A DNA stretch of 64,000 nt from UBA9647 sp049522195 (GTDB taxonomy: Bacteria > Bacteroidota > Ignavibacteria > UBA10030), in contig JBEKOB010000008.1 of the NCBI GenBank assembly GCA_049522195.1, forward strand, positions 1 through 64,000, in the 5' to 3' direction. Both the position numbers and the translations under genes were made by a program. Positions 18,575 to 26,875 of this stretch are shown piece after piece. Within the stretch, counting starts at the first letter, position 1. Each line of letters opens with the position of its first letter. The notes under the pieces were generated by a model, which saw nothing but the letters and a program-made list of their open reading frames with translations, ran no database searches and was not told where the DNA came from.

Positions 18575-18703
18575 TCAACCGACAAGATATGAATGAACTA
18601 CGTATCCTACGATGATCACCAATATTACAAGAACCAGACCCATGAAAACATAATATCCGGTCACAGGTCCTTCTTTTTTCTGTCCAGCTTCTTGTTCTGC
18701 CAT
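18575..18703 (-). CDS. Small single-span membrane protein (42 aa)
   Basis: A 42-codon gene: a polar, charged N-terminus (MAEQEAGQKKEGPVTG) followed by one strongly hydrophobic helix of about 20 residues (VFMGLVLVILVIIVGYVV) and a short tail. GAAGGGAA lies 8-10 bases before the ATG, and the gene fits neatly between the TPR gene (stop 18737) and the lipoprotein (start 18530). It lacks a cleavage site and probably sits in the inner membrane with the N-terminus in the cytoplasm. No family is recognised. Small single-helix proteins in such operons often stabilise larger complexes, but nothing here shows which. Confidence 0.55.
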   Translation of the reverse strand: MAEQEAGQKKEGPVTGYYVFMGLVLVILVIIVGYVVHSYLVG

Positions 18704-18736
18704 ACACAAATTCCCTTCTATGAAAGTCCTTATGGA

Positions 18737-20419
18737 TTAATCTACAGGAATACCGAGCAGCTCGAGACCTTTCTTGGCGTCTTTGTTCTTCGGGTCGAGT
18801 TTAAACGCCTTCTGGTATTCCTTGATTGCCTCCTCCTTGTTGCCCAGCATTGCGTTAGCCTGGCCCAGCCGGAGGTGCGTATCAGCATCTGTGTCATTAT
18901 ATTGCAACGATTTCTTCAACGGAGCAATAGCTTGTTCATATTTCTTATCCACAAGGAACGCGACACCGATATTCTTATGCGCTTCTGCGAGATCTTTCTT
19001 GTACTTCGCCTCTTCCGCGGGAGGAATCAGCTTCAGCCATTCTTCGTATGCGACCTTGGCCCGTTGCAGCGAATCGGGTGACTGCAGCAGCAATGCATGC
19101 GCAAGGCCTAACCAGGCCGGTGGATAGTCAGGGCGCTTACTGATAAAAGTGCGGTAAGCAATGCGCGCTGAGTCGTATTCTTTCAATGCGATCTTGCAGC
19201 CGGCATAATTCAGATATGAGCTAAGCGCAGCCGATGAGGAATCGATGCTGAACCTTCTTTGGAACAAGGCAGCCGCCTGAGCATATTTGCCGTCTGACAT
19301 GAAAGCCGCTGCGGCCTTGTTGAACACGTCCTTCTTATTCGGATCAAGCTTCAGCACTTCTTCATATGCGATGACCGCGGCTTGAGTTTGCTTGAGCTCC
19401 ATGTTGGCATCGCCCAATCTCATGTAATCGTCCACCTTCATCGTATCGACTGCCTGCAGTTTCTTAAACGAGTCGACGCTTTCCTTGTACTTTTTGAGAA
19501 CAAACAATGAGGTGGCCTGGTAACGGAGCGCCTTTCCGTTTTTCGGATCGGCCTTCAGGACCTGACCCGCTGCATCGAGTGCCTCGGGGAACTGGCGCAG
19601 GTTGAACAATGCCTCGGTGTACATTCCCCACGGTTCGATTTCCTTCGGGAAACGCTGTGTATACAATTTCAAGTATTTCGCAGCGTTGTCATATTGCTTC
19701 GGCCTGGATGCCATGTACATCTTGCAAAGCTCCAGCAAGATCTCTTTGTTGCTTGGATCCAGGGTCACAACACGGGCATATGCCTTCGCTGCATCGTTGT
19801 ACCTGCGCTCTTTATAGTAGAGCTTGCCCAGTTTGATATAGATCTCTGCCTTCATGGAATCCAACTCGATAGATTTCTCGTACTGGGTAATAGCAAATGC
19901 GGGAACCCCCTGCTTGTTGTAAGCATCTCCGAGGTTGTCATAGATGACGGCAGAATTGGGAGAGGCTTCCTTTGCCTGCGTCAGGACAACGATAGCCCGG
20001 TCGACGGAATCTGCACGCAGCAGCAACCCTCCAAGAGCGATCAGGAGTTGTGCTTCTCCCTTCTTTTCCTGGAGACCAGTCGTCAGTGTCGTATATGCAC
20101 CCTTGACGTCTTTCTGCGATTCTTCAATCTTTGAGACGATCAGATATCCATTGTAGTTCTTCTCATCAATCGAGATCATCCGTTGACCTGCGATCTTCGC
20201 CGAATCGTTGTTCGAGACTTTCAGGTATGCCTGCGCGAGCGTTTGCCACGCGTCCATATTCCTTGGCGCGGTCTCAAGCGCCTGACGGAGAAGACCAATG
20301 GCTTCCTTCGCCTTGCCCTGTTTGAGCAGCTCTTTTGCATTGTCGATCTGCGCCTGTGCGGAGAGCCCCGACACAAACACGATACATAAGACGATGACAC
20401 TAGCTACGAGCTTTTTCAT
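18737..20419 (-). CDS. Periplasmic tetratricopeptide-repeat protein
   Basis: A 560-residue TPR protein. The start at 20419 is used because AGGAG lies 11 bases upstream and MKKLVASVIVLCIVFVSGLSAQAQ is a good signal peptide; the longer frame to 20521 would invade the preceding gene. The remainder is built of 34-residue helical repeats, with recognisable TPR spacings such as AIYDNLGDAYNKQG, AEIYIKLGKLYY and ADTHLRLGQANAMLG, probably 12 or more units. It should be a protein-binding scaffold in the periplasm. It starts 7 bases after the phosphate-binding-like gene ends, in the operon with exbB/exbD/tonB, so a role in assembling or extending the TonB machinery is reasonable but unproven. Confidence 0.85.
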   Translation of the reverse strand: MKKLVASVIVLCIVFVSGLSAQAQIDNAKELLKQGKAKEAIGLLRQALETAPRNMDAWQTLAQAYLKVSNNDSAKIAGQRMISIDEKNYNGYLIVSKIEESQKDVKGAYTTLTTGLQEKKGEAQLLIALGGLLLRADSVDRAIVVLTQAKEASPNSAVIYDNLGDAYNKQGVPAFAITQYEKSIELDSMKAEIYIKLGKLYYKERRYNDAAKAYARVVTLDPSNKEILLELCKMYMASRPKQYDNAAKYLKLYTQRFPKEIEPWGMYTEALFNLRQFPEALDAAGQVLKADPKNGKALRYQATSLFVLKKYKESVDSFKKLQAVDTMKVDDYMRLGDANMELKQTQAAVIAYEEVLKLDPNKKDVFNKAAAAFMSDGKYAQAAALFQRRFSIDSSSAALSSYLNYAGCKIALKEYDSARIAYRTFISKRPDYPPAWLGLAHALLLQSPDSLQRAKVAYEEWLKLIPPAEEAKYKKDLAEAHKNIGVAFLVDKKYEQAIAPLKKSLQYNDTDADTHLRLGQANAMLGNKEEAIKEYQKAFKLDPKNKDAKKGLELLGIPVD

Positions 20420-20426
20420 CCTACAC

Positions 20427-21353
20427 CTACTCCTGTGTGAGTTGAATAGTCCGATAAGGAATGGTTTTGGGAACGAGTCCAGCGTACAAAAAATCTCTTT
20501 GTCCAATATCTCCGGCAACAAATGTGCTGAACCCGTACGCCGCTCCCGGCGTCTTCTCAGATGTGTAGATATAGAGAGAATACGTCAACGGATAGACCCG
20601 ATCGAAAATGCTTCTCTGCGTTGCTTTCACCGCGGTTATCACCCCGTCCACGTCCGGCGCCAGAAGGTCGACGGTTCGGACATTCTTTTTCCAGCGTTGA
20701 GAGGCGGATTGTGTCGTGTCCTTCCAGACAGCGAATGAGACGATCCCCAGCGCTTCCGGGTTTGCGGCGACATATTGTAGAACACTATCTTGTGACGCGG
20801 CGACGGCCGCAAGCGGCACGTCTTTCTGGATCGTGAAGAAGTTGCGCGTCACCATTTCATACAGGCCTGAATTTCTGCCTGTCAGGCACAGTTCGATAGC
20901 ACCATTCAGCTTCGAACCGGGAAACTTACTCCACAAAGTGGTCTGCCCCGACAGAATCGAGCCCAACTCTGCTGTCGAAAGCGACGTCACTTTGTTCTGA
21001 GTATGAACGAGAACAATCAGTGCATCGCGCGCAACCTCTGTTTCACCAATGTTAATCTCGGCTTTTTGTGCAGCCTGCCGCTCTTCATCGTTCAACCGGC
21101 GATCAACCATGATGCAATGCGCATTGCCATTAACCATCTCGACGATCGCGCCCCTCGTCGACGTTCCAGAGGCTGTCACTGATACCCCAGGATAGACGCT
21201 GCGGTAATCAAACACCAATTGCTGTACGAGCGGCAGGTGTGATTCCGTCGCCAAGACATGCACTGTCCCGCTTCGAATATCTGACCCCTGCCGCTTCGTA
21301 CATCCAGCAAAACTGAGAACAGCAATGACTGAGAACAGGATCGCGGATTTCAT
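20427..21353 (-). CDS. PstS-like substrate-binding lipoprotein
   Basis: A 308-residue lipoprotein (lipobox FAGC, Cys18) with the PBP type II fold of phosphate-binding PstS-like proteins. It opens with HVLATESHLPLVQQLVFDY, then VSVTASGTSTRGAIVEMVNG, corresponding to the loop around the anion in phosphate-binding proteins, and later TGRNSGLYEMVTRNFF, ALGIVSFAVW and the PLTYSLYIYT element, in the expected order. No pstC/A/B permease genes are near, so it may have been recruited to sensing or scaffold work in the exb/ton operon. Its start overlaps the stop of the small membrane protein upstream (ATGA, 21350-21353). Confidence 0.82.
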   Translation of the reverse strand: MKSAILFSVIAVLSFAGCTKRQGSDIRSGTVHVLATESHLPLVQQLVFDYRSVYPGVSVTASGTSTRGAIVEMVNGNAHCIMVDRRLNDEERQAAQKAEINIGETEVARDALIVLVHTQNKVTSLSTAELGSILSGQTTLWSKFPGSKLNGAIELCLTGRNSGLYEMVTRNFFTIQKDVPLAAVAASQDSVLQYVAANPEALGIVSFAVWKDTTQSASQRWKKNVRTVDLLAPDVDGVITAVKATQRSIFDRVYPLTYSLYIYTSEKTPGAAYGFSTFVAGDIGQRDFLYAGLVPKTIPYRTIQLTQE

Positions 21354-21562
21354 TCTTCAGGGCTTTCAGCTTGTTTTGAGCGCGTCCGTGTCATCATAAA
21401 ACGATATACACTATAAAGAACGAGCACAAGCCCAAAAATAATCCGAATCTGCGTTGACACACCCTGGCTCATCAGAACGCCACTGAGGACGAAAACCCCT
21501 GCGACGCCCATGATCCCCGACATGCCATAGCCCACGATCGTTGAGACATCAGCCAATTTCAA
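21350..21562 (-). CDS. Small two-span membrane protein (70 aa)
   Basis: A 70-residue protein with two hydrophobic stretches (about residues 10-31 and 38-55: IMGVAGVFVLSGVLM and IRIIFGLVLVLYSVYRF) and a charged C-terminal tail rich in Arg, Lys and Glu. It lies directly between tonB (stop 21566, 3 bases away) and the PstS-like gene, whose start it overlaps. This tight packing makes it a real gene despite its size. No family is recognised; the topology suggests an inner-membrane hairpin, with the charged tail in the cytoplasm. Confidence 0.75.
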   Translation of the reverse strand: MKLADVSTIVGYGMSGIMGVAGVFVLSGVLMSQGVSTQIRIIFGLVLVLYSVYRFMMTRTRSKQAESPEE

Positions 21563-21565
21563 CGC

Positions 21566-22279
21566 TTACTTCCCCTGCAGCTTGAACCGGAATGGAATCG
21601 AGACCCATACTGATACCGGGCCGTTCTTCATCATTGCCGGCGTGAATATCCATTGCATTGCTGCGTCTGTCGCTGGCTGGTCGAAGATCTCGGCATCGCT
21701 CTTTTGAACAATCGCCTTCCTCGGTCTTCCGCCCCGATCGACCCAGATTTTCACCCACACAGTGCCTTCCAAACCGGCTCGCATCGCAAGATCAGGATAC
21801 TTCGGCTGAACCTGCTTTACGGGCTCGGGCGCTATCTCGAACGGGACAAACGGGGGCGGAGGTTCGTTCGGATCAATTTCGATCAACCTTCCACCGCCTG
21901 ACACAGGACCCTGGTCGCCTGAAACCGGCGCCGGGACTGGATCCGTCTGCCTTGGAATCGTCACTTCCGGATCCGCCTTCAAGTCAGGAACAGGAACCGG
22001 AATTCCCACGCGTGTTTTCGATTCGCCCGGACTCGCATCCGGTGTCGTTATCAGCCCCAGAGGAGAAGGCAACTGAATCATACTGTACGAGATCTCGTGG
22101 GCCCTGATCGTAACATACTTCTCATTGCCCATCAAAGCGACCGATCCCCAGTACGCTCCGGCACCAAGGAAGTGAAGCGTCAATGCAAGAACCAGCCCGA
22201 ATGTTGAGTACTTCATCTGGAGTTTTTTCAGCTCGGGCGCACCATACTCCAGTTTGCGTCGTTCATCGAGTTGTTCCAT
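21566..22279 (-). CDS. tonB: TonB-family energy transducer (copy 2)
   Basis: A 237-residue TonB-like protein: a cytoplasmic N-terminus MEQLDERRKLEYGAPELKK, one membrane helix at about residues 27-48, a Pro-rich periplasmic linker (about 75-145) and the C-terminal TonB domain, starting QPKYPDLAMRAGLEGTVWVK and running through a conserved DAAMQWIFTPAM. It links the ExbB/ExbD proton motor with outer-membrane transporters. AAGGAG lies 7 bases before the ATG, the same spacing as in copy 1. Its C-terminal ~80 residues are nearly identical to copy 1 down to DNA level, while the linkers diverge, indicating tandem duplication with later conversion or selection on the C-terminal domain. Confidence 0.92.
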   Translation of the reverse strand: MEQLDERRKLEYGAPELKKLQMKYSTFGLVLALTLHFLGAGAYWGSVALMGNEKYVTIRAHEISYSMIQLPSPLGLITTPDASPGESKTRVGIPVPVPDLKADPEVTIPRQTDPVPAPVSGDQGPVSGGGRLIEIDPNEPPPPFVPFEIAPEPVKQVQPKYPDLAMRAGLEGTVWVKIWVDRGGRPRKAIVQKSDAEIFDQPATDAAMQWIFTPAMMKNGPVSVWVSIPFRFKLQGK

Positions 22280-22407
22280 GAGTGTGCTCCTTCCCTTTTT
22301 GTGTCGTTGATTCCTGACACATCGTCAACCAGTACATTGTCAACTCGGGAAACGCGATCTCACCAACGGCCAAATCGATGCAAGCGCCATCCAGCGCTCT
22401 TCTTCTG

Positions 22408-23133
22408 TTACTTCCCCTGCAGCTTGAACCGGAATGGAATCGAGACCCATACCGAAACCGGGCCGTTCTTCATCATTGCCGGCGTAAAGATCCACTGCAT
22501 GGCTGCTGACGTTGCAGGCTCGTTGAAGATTTCAGCATCACTCTTCTGTACAACCGCCTTCTTCGGCTTTCCTTCCTTATCGACCCAAATCTTCACCCAC
22601 ACGGTGCCTTCCAGACCGGCACGCGTGGCAAGATCAGGATACTTCGGCTGAATCTGCTTCACGGCTTCCGGGGCTTTCTCGTATGGGACGTAGTCTGCCG
22701 GAGGAGCTTCATCTTCTTCAATCTTGATTTCCTTCTCTCCTGCTCCACCGCCGGGACCCTGATCAAGCGGGGCCGTCTGAGTAGCCATTTCCTGCTGTGT
22801 CGCGATCGTCTGCTCTGGGCTCACTTCTGCATCAGGAACAGGAACCGGGATACCAACACTCGGCTTCACTCCGGCGGTCGCCGCAGTAACAGATGCGGCC
22901 ATAGCGTCCGTCATGGACGGTGGTGGACCCAGATCGCTGTACTTGACAATCAGCTTTACAGTGCCTTTCGGCTCGTTCTCCTGCGAAAGATACATCGCTC
23001 CCCAGTATGCACTGACTCCCAGGAAATGGAAAGCCAGTCCGATGACGAGCGCGATCGTCAGGTACTTCTGGTAGATCTTCTTGAGCTCAACGGCACCGTA
23101 GTCGGTTTTGTATTTTATGTCGAATTGTTCCAT
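22408..23133 (-). CDS. tonB: TonB-family energy transducer (copy 1)
   Basis: A 241-residue TonB-like protein. The ATG at 23133 is chosen over an in-frame start at 23193 because AAGGAG sits 7 bases upstream and the protein then starts MEQFDIKYKTDYGAVELKK, matching copy 2; the longer version would overlap exbD. One membrane helix (about 30-50) is followed by an acidic, Pro-rich linker and a C-terminal domain with QPKYPDLATRAGLEGTVWVK and IPFRFKLQGK at the very end. It transmits proton-motive energy to outer-membrane receptors. It lies 16 bases after the second exbD gene, so is the primary tonB of the operon. Confidence 0.93.
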   Translation of the reverse strand: MEQFDIKYKTDYGAVELKKIYQKYLTIALVIGLAFHFLGVSAYWGAMYLSQENEPKGTVKLIVKYSDLGPPPSMTDAMAASVTAATAGVKPSVGIPVPVPDAEVSPEQTIATQQEMATQTAPLDQGPGGGAGEKEIKIEEDEAPPADYVPYEKAPEAVKQIQPKYPDLATRAGLEGTVWVKIWVDKEGKPKKAVVQKSDAEIFNEPATSAAMQWIFTPAMMKNGPVSVWVSIPFRFKLQGK

Positions 23134-23149
23134 AGGCATGCTCCTTCCC

Positions 23150-23653
23150 TTACGATGCCCTTGCTTTTTGGATCTGGCGCTTGTCATACTCATTCATCGG
23201 CGCCAGACTAAATCGTGTTACTTTTGCGATGGCAATTTCGTCCATCAGCTTAATCATCATGCTATATTTGCCGTCACGATCGACCTTCAGAAGCGTGATC
23301 AGTTTCGGATTTTCCTTGTTCTTGTCCTCCAGAAACTTTCTCAGTTCTTTCATTTCGACGCGATGGGCAGGCTCCGTTCCGATGTTCCAGAAAATGGCAC
23401 CATCAGAGGCGACTCGCAGCGTCATGAGGTTCGATTCGGCAACCTCGATCGGCGACTGGTCCTTCGGGAGGTTCAGCTCCATCGTCTGGGGTTTGCTGAA
23501 GTATGTCGTGAGCATGAAGAACGTCAGCAACAGAAAAGCCACGTCCACCATCGGCGTCATATCGATTCGAATGCTCAGGCGGCGTTTTTTCTTGTGCTTC
23601 TTTCCTCCGCGAGCATGACTTTTCGATTCACCACCACTGTCTAGTGCTGCCAT
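23150..23653 (-). CDS. exbD: ExbD/TolR-family biopolymer transport protein (copy 2)
   Basis: A 167-residue ExbD/TolR protein. A basic N-terminus (HARGGKKHKKKRRL) precedes the hallmark IRIDMTPMVDVAFLLLTFFM, a single membrane helix containing the proton-accepting Asp (VDVAF). The periplasmic domain follows, with a polar loop and a C-terminal lid region. It pairs with ExbB and a second ExbD in the proton channel that drives TonB. The gene is 16 bases downstream of exbD copy 1 and 16 bases upstream of tonB copy 1. Two exbD genes in series are frequent in this phylum and suggest a mixed ExbD dimer. Confidence 0.94.
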   Translation of the reverse strand: MAALDSGGESKSHARGGKKHKKKRRLSIRIDMTPMVDVAFLLLTFFMLTTYFSKPQTMELNLPKDQSPIEVAESNLMTLRVASDGAIFWNIGTEPAHRVEMKELRKFLEDKNKENPKLITLLKVDRDGKYSMMIKLMDEIAIAKVTRFSLAPMNEYDKRQIQKARAS

Positions 23654-23669
23654 AAACAGACTCCATTAA

Positions 23670-24134
23670 TTAGGATTTATCCATTTCAGTGACAAGGTTA
23701 AACCTCGTTATGTTTACTTGACGCAGGATATCGAGGATATCCTCAACTGGACCAAATGGCGCATCTTTGTCCCCCTTGACAAGCGTTCGCAGCTTCGGAT
23801 TCGAAATTCGGGCTTGAATCAGAAGGTCGTGCAGCTGTTTTCGATCTACCTCAACAGCAGGCTTCAGCTTGTTGCCTTCGCCAAACAGCTGGGCGCGGAG
23901 GCGCTGGGAATCTACTCCAAGGAACGTGCGCCCTTCCCTGTTCACCGTCACGATCATGACATCCGTTTCCGGCATCTTGAACGGAGCGTGGGAAGCCGGG
24001 AGCTCGATCGCTGTTGCCTCATCCGGGCGAAACTGCGTTGTCATCATGAAGAACGTGAGCAGCAGCATGGCCACGTCCACCATCGGCGTCATATCAATCT
24101 TAAACCCGAGGCGTTTTTTCTTGATTTTTGGCAT
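23670..24134 (-). CDS. exbD: ExbD/TolR-family biopolymer transport protein (copy 1)
   Basis: A 154-residue ExbD/TolR protein with a short basic N-terminus (MPKIKKKRLGFK), then IDMTPMVDVAMLLLTFFMMT, containing the essential membrane Asp. The rest is a periplasmic domain with IELPASHAPFKMPETDVMIV. It forms the proton-driven motor with ExbB. GAGGG lies 7 bases before the ATG. The spacing to exbB is 14 bases and to exbD copy 2 is 16 bases, which makes one transcript. It differs enough from copy 2 that the two probably do not result from recent duplication. Confidence 0.94.
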   Translation of the reverse strand: MPKIKKKRLGFKIDMTPMVDVAMLLLTFFMMTTQFRPDEATAIELPASHAPFKMPETDVMIVTVNREGRTFLGVDSQRLRAQLFGEGNKLKPAVEVDRKQLHDLLIQARISNPKLRTLVKGDKDAPFGPVEDILDILRQVNITRFNLVTEMDKS

Positions 24135-24148
24135 GGCGTGCCCTCACA

Positions 24149-24886
24149 TTACTTGGATTTACCAGCAGGGACTTTCTCTGCCAGTGACTGAACGATCGAA
24201 TAGCTGGCTTCATCAATCATATAGGTGAAGTTATCGACCTTTGTCGTGAAGAAGTTGTATGCGAGAATACCACAAATGGCTGCGATCAAACCACCGGCGG
24301 TATTGATCAGCGCCTCAGAAATACCTAAAGCAAGCTGAATGGGGTCCGGTGTGCCTTTGGCCATAGCACGGAATGCGCGAATCATACCGATCACCGTACC
24401 GAGAAGGCCCCACATCGTGGCAATGGAAGCAATCGTCGACAGTGCTACAAGATTCTTCTCAAGCAGAGGTACTTCAAGCAGCATGGCTTCTTCGATAGCA
24501 CGTTGAACTTCTGTCATCATTTCCTTCTGACCCTTGACATCTCCATCATGAACGAGCTGTTTGTACTTGTCCAGGCCCGTTCGAATGATGTTGGCGCAGG
24601 ATCCCCGCTGCCTGTCGCATGCAGCAATGGCGCCTTCGATGTTACCCTTGTTGATTTCCTGTGTTACGTTCTTCAAGAACACTGCGAGCGAACCGCGTCC
24701 CTGTGCTTTGCGGAGAGAAAAAATACGCTCGAAGATGAATGTGACGACCATGATCGTCATCGCGATCAAACCAATGACGAGTGGGCCACCCGCTTGGATG
24801 TAGTCCGGCATTCCGTATGCAAAGATGAAATACGACGCTACCAGCGCGAGCACCAAAACGACCGTGATGAATACACCTTGTTTCAT
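24149..24886 (-). CDS. exbB: ExbB/TolQ/MotA-family proton channel protein
   Basis: A 245-residue inner-membrane protein of the MotA/TolQ/ExbB family with three to four hydrophobic helices. The N-terminal pair is at about residues 7-25 and 33-53. The conserved core LVALSTIASIATMWGLLGTV, preceding MIRAFRAM, and the last helix with EALINTAGGLIAAICGILAYN are family signatures; the Thr/Ala-lined helices form the proton path with ExbD. A strong AAAGGAG precedes the ATG by 6 bases. It is the first gene of a long operon: exbB-exbD-exbD-tonB-tonB-small protein-PstS-like-TPR-small protein-lipoprotein. Confidence 0.94.
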   Translation of the reverse strand: MKQGVFITVVLVLALVASYFIFAYGMPDYIQAGGPLVIGLIAMTIMVVTFIFERIFSLRKAQGRGSLAVFLKNVTQEINKGNIEGAIAACDRQRGSCANIIRTGLDKYKQLVHDGDVKGQKEMMTEVQRAIEEAMLLEVPLLEKNLVALSTIASIATMWGLLGTVIGMIRAFRAMAKGTPDPIQLALGISEALINTAGGLIAAICGILAYNFFTTKVDNFTYMIDEASYSIVQSLAEKVPAGKSK

Positions 24887-24935
24887 ATTTACTCCTTTGA
24901 TTATGTTGTGAGTGAACTACTACCAACAAATGTAG

Positions 24936-25277
24936 CTAGAACTTTTTGACTGCCGCGTCGCGGGTCTCCTCGAGATCGAAGACGCTCGCCAGACGCGTGA
25001 TGACAAAAACATTCTGAACACCTTTACCCATTTCACACAGCTTGATCTTGCCGCCTGCCTTCGTATACATCGTGTGAATCCCAACCAAGGCGCCGATTCC
25101 CGAGCTGTTGATATACGATACACCACCCAAATCCAACACCAACTTTCGATTCCCCTGCTCAAGCAGATCGCGGGCTTTGGCTTTGAGTTCGTCCGTCTCC
25201 TCACCGCCTATGAGCGATCCACGCGGTTCAATGACGGCAATTTCCAGATTATTCATTGTGGTAACTTTGACTGCCAT
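24936..25277 (-). CDS. STAS-domain anti-sigma-factor antagonist
   Basis: A 113-residue single-domain STAS protein (SpoIIAA/RsbV type). The conserved VSYINSSGIGALVGIH carries the Ser that partner kinases phosphorylate in this family. Such proteins switch anti-sigma factors or serine kinases by partner exchange. The ATG at 25277 follows GGGAGG closely; the GTG 12 bases earlier falls inside that ribosome site, so is rejected. No anti-sigma kinase or phosphatase gene is present in the window. It lies 49 bases upstream of exbB in the same direction, so it could be co-transcribed with the Ton operon, which would be unusual. Confidence 0.88.
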   Translation of the reverse strand: MAVKVTTMNNLEIAVIEPRGSLIGGEETDELKAKARDLLEQGNRKLVLDLGGVSYINSSGIGALVGIHTMYTKAGGKIKLCEMGKGVQNVFVITRLASVFDLEETRDAAVKKF

Positions 25278-25546
25278 ACCGCCTCCCACATTATGCGTTA
25301 GGGGTGAACGCCCAGTTCTTTGCCGGGCTCTGGTTGATTATTCATCAGAGGCATGGGCAATCATTATGCCACACAAATGGGTAAAAACAGGCTGGAATAG
25401 GGACTTCCTGACACCCTACGGCTCGCTGAGAGGCCTTGAAACTGAATTTTGCACTATCATTCCTAAAAAACGGTGTCTTTTCTCTGCAAGCCGTTACCAC
25501 TAAAAGGCTTGCGGCGTATTGCAAAACGCACGATTGTGCTCTGAAG

Positions 25547-26875
25547 TTAAAGCCCGAATTTCTTCCTCTTTCGCCAAAGGGTTGCTGGATCTATGCCGAG
25601 AATTCTCGCAGCATCATCGTAATCCTTTGCATGCTGCAGGACCCTCTTGATGTGCAGTTTCTCCATCTCTTCGAGTGAACGCGTATCGCCCGGCTGCTCC
25701 GACGCCACCCGTACTTCCTCCGGCAAATGCGAGAGCTCGATCATCCCGTTTTGCGCTAGCAGAACGGATCGCTCAATGACATGTTCGAGTTCGCGGACAT
25801 TGCCGCTCCAGCGATAGGCACGAAGTGCCTTCATCGCCTCCGGCGCCAGGTCGACAGACGAGCCTTTCGCATACTTCTGAAGAAAATGCTGGATGAGCAT
25901 CGGAAGATCTTCAGGACGCTCACGAAGCGGTACGAGCTTCAACCGAACGGCGTTGAGGCGATAAAAGAGGTCTTCTCGGAACGCTCCTTCTTTCATCGCC
26001 TCTTCAAGATTTCTGTTTGTTGCCGCCAGAACGCGTACATCGACTTTCTGCGACACACTCTCGCCGAGACGCTCGAACTCTTTGCTCTGCAACACTCGAA
26101 GAAGTTTCCCCTGAATGCCCGGTGTAAGATCTGCGATCTCGTCGAGGAAAATCGTTCCACCGTTCGCCAGCTCGAACCTCCCCTGCCGGTCTTTCACTGC
26201 TCCAGTGAACGCGCCACGAACGTGACCGAAAAGCTCACTTTCAAGGAGCTGCTCAGGAATTGCGGCACAGTTTACCTTCACAAACGCCATCGGCGCACGC
26301 GAGCTCTTCTCATGGATAAAGTGTGCGAACAGCTCCTTGCCCGTACCGCTCTCTCCTTCAATCAGCACCGACATTGTGCTGTCAGCGACACGAGCCGCCA
26401 GATCGATCTGTGCAAGCATCTCCCGATTGCGGGTAACCAAATCACCCGTTTCCCGCTCCAGATTGAGCTGATTGCGAAGCTCTTTCACCTCTCGCGTCAG
26501 CCTGTGATATTCCCAGGCCTTCTGTGCAAAAAGCTGGAGTTCATTGAAATCGAACGGTTTCTGCAAATAGTGATACGCACCCCGCTTCACTGCTTCAATG
26601 GCGCTGTCGATGGAGCCGTGTGCTGTTATGATGATCACCGTTGTATCAGGCGAGAACTTCTTGATCTCCGCGAGCACCTCCATGCCGTCAATTGGCGCCA
26701 TCTTGAGATCAACAAACGCAAGGTCGAAGCTTTCCTTGTGTAAGACCGCCAGTGCCTCCTGCGGCTTTGAGAACAGCTGCGTCTGGTAACCAATCGCGGT
26801 GAAACAAACCCCTATGGTTTTCAGGATGTTCGGCTCATCATCGACGACAAGGACTTTTGGAATTGGCTGCGTCAT
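25547..26875 (-). CDS. Sigma-54-dependent response regulator (NtrC family)
   Basis: A 442-residue transcription activator. Residues 1-120 are a receiver with VVDDEP, phospho-acceptor Asp56 (FVDLKM), Thr84 and Lys106. Residues about 145-380 are the AAA+ domain with Walker A GESGTGKE (174-181), the sigma-54 contact loop GAFTGA (221-226) and Walker B TIFLDEIADL. A C-terminal Fis-type HTH ends DDAARILGIDPATLWRKRKKF. When phosphorylated it should drive open-complex formation at sigma-54 promoters. It overlaps the stop of the kinase gene upstream as ATGA (26872-26875), so the kinase is almost certainly its partner. Targets are not evident; I found no convincing -24/-12 promoter in the window. Confidence 0.96.
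   Translation of the reverse strand: MTQPIPKVLVVDDEPNILKTIGVCFTAIGYQTQLFSKPQEALAVLHKESFDLAFVDLKMAPIDGMEVLAEIKKFSPDTTVIIITAHGSIDSAIEAVKRGAYHYLQKPFDFNELQLFAQKAWEYHRLTREVKELRNQLNLERETGDLVTRNREMLAQIDLAARVADSTMSVLIEGESGTGKELFAHFIHEKSSRAPMAFVKVNCAAIPEQLLESELFGHVRGAFTGAVKDRQGRFELANGGTIFLDEIADLTPGIQGKLLRVLQSKEFERLGESVSQKVDVRVLAATNRNLEEAMKEGAFREDLFYRLNAVRLKLVPLRERPEDLPMLIQHFLQKYAKGSSVDLAPEAMKALRAYRWSGNVRELEHVIERSVLLAQNGMIELSHLPEEVRVASEQPGDTRSLEEMEKLHIKRVLQHAKDYDDAARILGIDPATLWRKRKKFGL

Noticed and set aside
23134..23193. Longer start for tonB copy 1
   Set aside because: It overlaps exbD and ignores the AAGGAG ribosome site that matches copy 2.
25278..25546. Possible sigma-54 promoter upstream of the STAS gene
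   Set aside because: The TTTTGCA element has no GG at the required -24 spacing, so no -24/-12 promoter is supported.
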